DNA from: Candidatus Tectimicrobiota bacterium | GTDB taxonomy: Bacteria > JACPSX01 | Assembly (NCBI GenBank): GCA_016193065.1 | Contig: JACPSX010000187.1 | Coordinates: 2,697 to 11,983 of the forward strand | Length of the DNA stretch: 9,287 nt | Direction of reading: 5' to 3' | Part shown: positions 5,450 through 9,287 of the stretch, one piece after another | How the letters are laid out: every line of letters starts with the position of its first letter | Numbering within the stretch: the first letter of the stretch is position 1 | Position numbers and translations under genes: made by a program | The notes under the pieces: model-generated | Seen by the model: the letters and a program-made list of their open reading frames with translations, nothing else | What the model was told of the DNA's origin: nothing | Databases searched by the model: none

Positions 5450-5469
5450 AAGTCCTTCTCTCAGACCTC

Positions 5470-5498
5470 ACTGTACACAGTCTCAGGAAAGGAGACAA
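5470..5498 (-). promoter_or_regulatory. Candidate promoter of the HtrA-like gene, with small dyad
   Basis: On the minus strand TTGTCT (5498-5493) and TACAGT (5475-5470) are 17 bp apart, each 4/6 to consensus. The -10 lies in the imperfect dyad ACTGT-GT-ACAGT (5481-5470). The ATG at 5449 follows with GAAGGA about 4 nt upstream. The rest of the 179-nt gap between this gene and the racemase fragment (5450-5628) shows no further gene. The promoter is moderate in quality. Confidence 0.3.
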
Positions 5499-5628
5499 GC
5501 ACGAATCCGGCAGAGAAGACACGCCGCCAGGAGGGTTTTGCTCCGCACTCATCTGGCCGGCATGGTTGCAAATCCGACCAGCATGTTTGCGTTGATGATA
5601 TCAGGGATGGGAGAACCTTTCCGCCCGT

Positions 5629-6090
5629 CTACAAGTTTGTCCTCGCGGTTGAAAACATTCCAAGATCTGCCGTCCCCAGCGTTACGGGCCGGGGATAACT
5701 GACCCGGCTGTGCCGGATCCGGAGCCGCACGCACATTTCGGCGATTCCCACGGCAATTCCAATGGGGTCCAGAACAGAAACTCCCATGTCGCGGGCCGCC
5801 TCGACTCCGGGATCGGAATTACAATGCACAATGGCCGCATCGAATCCCCGCTCTTCCCCCTCCTTGAGCTTCCTCACGATGAAGGGCTCCAGGAAAGTGA
5901 AATCCAGGCCCGTGGGACCGCCGCCGGCGCGGGAACGCGCGTAAAGCTGACCCACTTCCCCGTTTTCCGGACAGACCAGTTCGATGACTGTCCCCGAAGA
6001 CGCCAGGGATTGCAGATAGGATTGTTCCCGTTCGATATGGGAGGGCTCATAACACGCTGCGCTGGAAAGCTTGACTACCCAGAGTCGCAT
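5629..6090 (-). CDS. Asp/Glu (hydantoin) racemase family protein, C-terminally truncated
   Basis: The N-terminal domain resembles the Asp/Glu/hydantoin racemase superfamily: an opening strand (MRLWVVKL) and, near 82-100, GFDAAIVHCNSDPGVEAAR, the segment holding the first catalytic cysteine (C90), then a VSVLDPIGIAVGIAEM helix region (104-119). Family members are usually about 210-250 aa with a second catalytic Cys in a C-terminal domain. This ORF ends at 153, and its last 30 residues (from about SRVSYPRP) do not look like the family. The next 179 nt contain no recognisable C-terminal half in any minus frame. It is therefore probably a degraded or truncated gene. The ATG lies 6 nt after the SBP stop with no clear ribosome-binding site, implying co-transcription. 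Racemases of this type accompany hydantoinases, consistent with hyuA nearby. Confidence 0.6.
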   Translation of the reverse strand: MRLWVVKLSSAACYEPSHIEREQSYLQSLASSGTVIELVCPENGEVGQLYARSRAGGGPTGLDFTFLEPFIVRKLKEGEERGFDAAIVHCNSDPGVEAARDMGVSVLDPIGIAVGIAEMCVRLRIRHSRVSYPRPVTLGTADLGMFSTARTNL

Positions 6091-6096
6091 GGATTT

Positions 6097-7098
6097 TCAA
6101 CGCCCGTAGAGCTTATCGATCGCGCCCGAGCGGTCGATCTCCCGGACAAAACTAAGATCCATGAACTGCTCCGGTTTCGCCGCCGCCGCTTTTGGATTTT
6201 TCCCCGCGATCAGGTCAAGCAGAGTCTGGAACGCTTTTTCCGTGATGTAGGGTTTATTGGGAATCAGCTTGACGAACCCCTCGTAACTTTCCCGGAGGGC
6301 CTCCGCGTCGTTGAGCTTCATGTACTTGCCCAGGATCTCCACTCCCTGGGTAGGATTTTGCTTGAAGTAAGCAATGCTCTCCACCCAGGCCCGCACGAAG
6401 GCCCGCACCACTTCGGGCTTCTCCTTGATGAAGCTCTTCCGCGAGGCGATTAGAGAATGAGGATATTCCAGTCCCAGGGCCGAGAGATCCGCCAGAAGAT
6501 TGTAGCCGAGCTTGCGGGCCGTCAGCGTCCACGGGGGGGAGATCACGGTCCCCTGAATGCCGCCCGCCTTCATGGCGGCAAAGCGGGTCGATTCTCCGCC
6601 GATGACAATCACCGCCACATCCTTCTCGGGCGTCAAGCCCAGGCGCTGCAGGGCGAAGCGAACCGCGGTGTCCGAGGTCGATCCGAAGGAGCTCACGCCG
6701 GCCTTCTTCCCCTTCAGATCCTTGGGTTCCTTTACCTCCGCGGTGGTGACGAAGCTGTAGGGCATGGTGTTGACATGGCCCGCGACGCTCACCGAATCCG
6801 CTCCGGCCAGGTTGGCGTTGATCAGAGCTGCGCCACTCAAAGTAACAATGTCCATACTCCCGCCGACCAGGGCCTGGATGCTTTTCTGATCCCCCTCGAT
6901 GAAGGTAAACTCCACATCAATGCCGTTCTTCTCCAGGAACTTGCCATCCTTCAGGAGCCACACGGGGCCATATCCCCCGTTGACGGCGTTCCAGGCAAAA
7001 CGCAGGGGGTACCGCCCCTGGGCCTGGCTCCCGATGGGAATGGCAATCCAGAGAAGCAAGCCCAGGACGATTGCGGTGATTCCAGAGAGTCTCTTCAT
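6097..7098 (-). CDS. ABC transporter substrate-binding protein, NitT/TauT (SsuA/NMT1-like) family
   Basis: Periplasmic ligand-binding subunit of an ABC importer. The 333-aa product has a typical signal peptide: MKR, a hydrophobic core (ITAIVLGLLLWIAIPIG, 7-23) and an SQA cleavage site with cleavage likely after A26. The mature part shows the family pattern: GPVWLLKDGKFLEKNGIDVEF (44-64) as first lobe, LVGGSMDI (77-84), PKDLKGKKAGVSSFGSTSD binding loop, and KEKPEVVRAFVRAWVESIAYF near 230-250. AGGAGGG precedes the ATG by about 6 nt. Members take up sulfonates, nitrate, pyrimidine precursors or other small organics; the ligand cannot be read from sequence. Position between hyuA and the racemase fragment suggests a cyclic amide, hydantoin or related N-compound, but this is inference. 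No permease or ATPase gene is in the window, so partners are elsewhere. Confidence 0.92.
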   Translation of the reverse strand: MKRLSGITAIVLGLLLWIAIPIGSQAQGRYPLRFAWNAVNGGYGPVWLLKDGKFLEKNGIDVEFTFIEGDQKSIQALVGGSMDIVTLSGAALINANLAGADSVSVAGHVNTMPYSFVTTAEVKEPKDLKGKKAGVSSFGSTSDTAVRFALQRLGLTPEKDVAVIVIGGESTRFAAMKAGGIQGTVISPPWTLTARKLGYNLLADLSALGLEYPHSLIASRKSFIKEKPEVVRAFVRAWVESIAYFKQNPTQGVEILGKYMKLNDAEALRESYEGFVKLIPNKPYITEKAFQTLLDLIAGKNPKAAAAKPEQFMDLSFVREIDRSGAIDKLYGR

Positions 7099-7112
7099 TT
7101 CGTTCCCTCCTA

Positions 7113-7124
7113 CCAGAATTCTGG
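7113..7124. promoter_or_regulatory. 12-bp palindrome upstream of the SBP gene
   Basis: CCAGAATTCTGG (7113-7124) is a perfect palindrome 15 bp upstream of the SBP start codon, next to its ribosome-binding site. It is accompanied by GGAC-CGTA-GTCC (7137-7148). A palindrome of this length is expected a few times by chance in the window, so an operator function is only a suggestion. I found no convincing -35/-10 pair in this gap. Confidence 0.2.
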
Positions 7125-7167
7125 ATCAGTGATCACGGACCGTAGTCCAACCGTGCATCATGAACAT

Positions 7168-7213
7168 CCCCCCCACCCATACCCTCCCCCTCGGGGAGGG
7201 GCAGGGAGGGGGT
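7168..7213. repeat. G-rich dispersed palindrome, copy B (between hyuA and the SBP gene)
   Basis: The left arm (7168-7192) equals 3111-3134 apart from one inserted A. CCCTCCCC (7182-7189) pairs with GGGGAGGG (7193-7200) around a 3-nt loop. The + strand arm 7193-7212 has G tracts 4-4-3-5 with loops of 1, 2 and 1 nt, a tight G-quadruplex motif. It begins 7 nt after the hyuA stop on the minus strand, so it could shield or end the hyuA transcript, although no T tract follows. Confidence 0.6.
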
Positions 7214-7220
7214 GAACCAG

Positions 7221-9128
7221 TCATTTTCGTGACAGAGACGGGGTCAAGATCACGTTCCCCAGGGGATCGACCTTTCCCCGCCACTCGGGAAAGATGACGA
7301 TCGTGGCCCCGGATTCCTCCACAATGGCCGGACCCTCCAGGCAATTGCCAGGACGCAAAGATTCCCGATTATAGACCGGGGTGCGAACGACCTGGCCGGA
7401 AAAATAGACATCACGGACTTCCCGGCCCGCCTCGCCGGAGGGATTTTCATCCCCCGGCGCCTCCGCGGGCAGGCTGGGCTTGGGAACCGCGGCAATGACC
7501 GCGGCCCTGACGTTGATGAGCTGAACCTCGCCGGCTTCCTTCCCATGCCCGTAGACCTCTCGGAAGGCGCGATAAAAGCGCTGCCGCAAAACCTCCATCG
7601 GTTCCACCTCGGGCTCATAAGGAACGTTGAGCTCGAAGGCTTGCCCGAGGTAGCGCAGGTCCACGGAGAAGCGGGCTCTCATTTCCTCCCGCTGAAACCC
7701 CTCCCCCATGAGAATGTTCTCTCCCTGTGCCGCCAGCTCCCGGCAGACCTCCGGGAGCTCCTCCGCCTGGAGTTCCTGGAACAAGCGCAGGTGAGTTTTT
7801 ACCAGATCGAGTTTCAGATCCGAGGCCAGCAGGCCCATGGCCGACAGGTTTCCGGGGTATTTCGGGATGAAGACCCGGCTAATCTGCAACTCCTCCGCAA
7901 TGGGAACTGCGTGCATGGGACCCGCCCCTCCGAAGGGGATTAAAACGTAATCCCGGGGATCTTTCCCCTTTTCAATGGAAATTTCCCGGATGGAGCTCAC
8001 CATCTTGGCCACGGCAATTTGGATGATCCCCTCCGCCAGGCGCCGCACATCCATACCTCCGAGCCTTTCCGAGAGGGACATTAATGCCTTCTCGGCGAGC
8101 CCCCGATCCAGGCGGATCTTGCCGCCCAGAACGAGCCCCGCTCCCAGGCGGTTCAGGTACAAGTTCGCGTCGGTGACCGTAACCTCCGTCCCTTCCTTGC
8201 CGTAGCAAGCCGGGCCGGGGTCGGCCCCGGCGCTTTCGGGACCCACGGTTATGACTCCAGCCATGTCAGCGCGGGCCAGACTTCCCCCGCCGGCTCCCAC
8301 GGTGTTGATTTCGACCTGCGGATACTTGAGGGGGAAGCCGCGGATCTTGTTCTCGCTGGAAACCACCGGGGCGAGATCTTCAATCAAACAGACGTCCGTG
8401 CTGGTGCCGCCCATGTCGTAGGTGATCATATGGGAGAGACCCGCCTTCTGCGCGGCAAAGAGGGCCCCGTTGACCCCTCCCACGGGCCCTGACAGGATGG
8501 TACGAACAGGCAAGGCGCGGGCTTGGGCCGCGGTACAGGCGCCTCCGTTGGAAGACATGATGAAGAGTTTGGAGCGGTAGCCGCGCAGTTGCAGCTCCTC
8601 CTCCAGACTCCCCAGATAACGATCCATGACGGGGAGAAGATAGCAATTCAGAACCGTGGTCGAGAAGCGCTCGTATTCACGGTACTCGGTGACAACCTCC
8701 GAAGAGGCAGAGATGAGGGCGCTCTGCAGCTTCTCAGCCAGGCGTCGCTTCACGAGCTGCTCGTGCTTTGGATTGATATAAGAATGAAGAAAACAGACGG
8801 CCACTGCCTCGGCTCTGCAGCGCACAATGTCCTGGGAGACCTGATCGACTTCCGGCAGGGAAATACCCGCCAGGACCTCACCGTCGTAGCGCAGCCTTTC
8901 CTGAATCTCAAAGCGGCGGGTGCGCGGGACCAGAGGCTTCTCTTTGCTAAACTTGATCTGAAACAAGCTGCCCGGCGCGTTGCGTTGCGTGCGGCCGATC
9001 TCGAGGAGATCCTTGAACCCTTTCGTGGTGACCAGGGCCACCCGGGCTCCCTTGCGCTCCAGGATCGTATTGGTCCCCACCGTCATCCCGTGCACGATCC
9101 GGCGCACCTTGTGCAGATCGATCTTCAT
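7221..9128 (-). CDS. hyuA: Hydantoinase/5-oxoprolinase-type ATPase subunit HyuA, main open part of an interrupted gene
   Basis: HyuA-type proteins work with HyuB in ATP-dependent opening of cyclic amides (N-methylhydantoin, 5-oxoproline) or in related carboxylases. This 635-aa open part covers nearly all of the protein: HGMTVGTNTILERKGARVAL (13-32), SSNGGA (192-197), the second nucleotide-binding motif YDMGGTSTDV (237-246), INTVGAGGGSLA..., ADPGPACYG, GAGPMHA, and the C-terminal beta-rich domain ending in IVIFPEWRGKVDPLGNVIL. What it lacks is the first phosphate-binding motif, which lies upstream in the same frame at 9221-9257 but is cut off by an amber codon at 9174-9176. The ATG at 9128 has no ribosome-binding site (AGGG 9-13 nt away at best), so it is a poor start. 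The natural gene is 7221-9269, 682 codons, the normal family length. hyuB is not adjacent downstream. The exact substrate is unknown. Confidence 0.85.
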   Translation of the reverse strand: MKIDLHKVRRIVHGMTVGTNTILERKGARVALVTTKGFKDLLEIGRTQRNAPGSLFQIKFSKEKPLVPRTRRFEIQERLRYDGEVLAGISLPEVDQVSQDIVRCRAEAVAVCFLHSYINPKHEQLVKRRLAEKLQSALISASSEVVTEYREYERFSTTVLNCYLLPVMDRYLGSLEEELQLRGYRSKLFIMSSNGGACTAAQARALPVRTILSGPVGGVNGALFAAQKAGLSHMITYDMGGTSTDVCLIEDLAPVVSSENKIRGFPLKYPQVEINTVGAGGGSLARADMAGVITVGPESAGADPGPACYGKEGTEVTVTDANLYLNRLGAGLVLGGKIRLDRGLAEKALMSLSERLGGMDVRRLAEGIIQIAVAKMVSSIREISIEKGKDPRDYVLIPFGGAGPMHAVPIAEELQISRVFIPKYPGNLSAMGLLASDLKLDLVKTHLRLFQELQAEELPEVCRELAAQGENILMGEGFQREEMRARFSVDLRYLGQAFELNVPYEPEVEPMEVLRQRFYRAFREVYGHGKEAGEVQLINVRAAVIAAVPKPSLPAEAPGDENPSGEAGREVRDVYFSGQVVRTPVYNRESLRPGNCLEGPAIVEESGATIVIFPEWRGKVDPLGNVILTPSLSRK

Positions 9129-9173
9129 TTGTTCGAGACCCTGGATGACCCCGAGGGCCTGATTGGCCGGAGT

Positions 9174-9269
9174 CTAGGGGACCTTGCCGACCCGGGTCTC
9201 CCCGCTCTCCTCGTCAAAGGCCACCAGGTCCGTGAACGTCCCTCCTACGTCAACGCCGATTGTCAGCAC
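9174..9269 (-). pseudogene. hyuA: 5' end of hyuA, cut off by in-frame amber codon 32
   Basis: A GTG at 9269 preceded at about 5 nt by an AGGAGGAG ribosome-binding site opens the natural hyuA frame. Its first residues read LTIGVDVGGTFTDLVAF, the canonical N-terminal actin-fold phosphate-1 motif of HyuA. Codon 32 is TAG (9176-9174), then the same frame continues TPANQALGVIQGLEQ straight into the main ORF with no indel. The family commonly has Ser or Thr here (KVPSTP), so TCG to TAG by one C-to-A change is the simplest origin. Five other genes in the window, counting the small ORF, end with TAG, so genome-wide amber reassignment is unlikely. A sequencing error cannot be excluded. The gene may extend past the window edge if an earlier start is used. 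Confidence 0.8.
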
Positions 9270-9287
9270 ATCCTCCTCCTGACTCAG

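Noticed and set aside
4736-7215. Long + strand open frames (4736-5698, 5710-6453, 6457-7215)
   Set aside because: They mirror the HtrA-like, racemase and SBP genes, their composition is rich in Gly, Arg, His and Pro as expected of antisense reading, and they lack ribosome-binding sites and recognisable domains.
9174-9176. Amber codon read as pyrrolysine or as a reassigned sense codon
   Set aside because: leuB, the 149-aa protein, the DUF2203 gene, the HtrA-like gene and the small ORF all end with TAG, so it works as a stop here. HyuA is not a known pyrrolysine protein and no pyl genes are in view.

Overview
The window looks like chromosomal DNA from an uncultured, fairly G+C-rich bacterium. 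Housekeeping genes are of ordinary bacterial type. The gene mix (a NitT/TauT-type solute-binding protein with signal peptide, a HyuA-type hydantoinase/oxoprolinase, an Asp/Glu racemase fragment, a DUF2203 protein, G-rich dispersed palindromes) resembles environmental lineages such as Desulfobacterota, NC10, Rokubacteria or Tectomicrobia. That placement is inference; no rRNA or marker tree is available. No tRNA, rRNA, CRISPR array, transposase or phage gene was seen.

Layout. (1) 1-390: a cold-shock protein gene on the + strand behind a candidate promoter and a leader of about 140 nt with a perfect 8-bp hairpin. (2) 3600 down to 400, minus strand: a tight housekeeping operon leuB - acpS - purE - tsaC/sua5. 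The junctions are 0 nt, a 14-nt overlap and 14 nt. It is preceded by a good sigma70-like promoter, a 41-codon Leu/Ile-rich ORF that I read directly from the sequence, a 10-bp-armed inverted repeat and a G-rich palindrome. (3) 3600-4556, plus strand: a divergent pair (unrecognised 149-aa protein, then a DUF2203 protein) from a promoter whose -10 box lies inside a symmetric nested dyad. (4) 4553-9287, minus strand: a HyuA-type enzyme gene broken by an in-frame amber codon, a G-rich palindrome, a substrate-binding protein, a C-terminally truncated Asp/Glu racemase, and an HtrA-like protein in which all three catalytic residues are substituted while the PDZ domain remains.

How it fits together. 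The leuB block is a mixed housekeeping operon (leucine synthesis, acyl-carrier-protein activation, purine synthesis, tRNA t6A synthesis). The right half looks like a catabolic/uptake cluster for a cyclic amide or similar N-containing substrate that is decaying, since hyuA has a stop codon and the racemase lacks its second half. The most striking items are the triad-less HtrA-like protein, the hyuA amber codon, the small Leu/Ile-rich ORF with hairpin ahead of leuB, and the dyad-controlled divergent promoter region.
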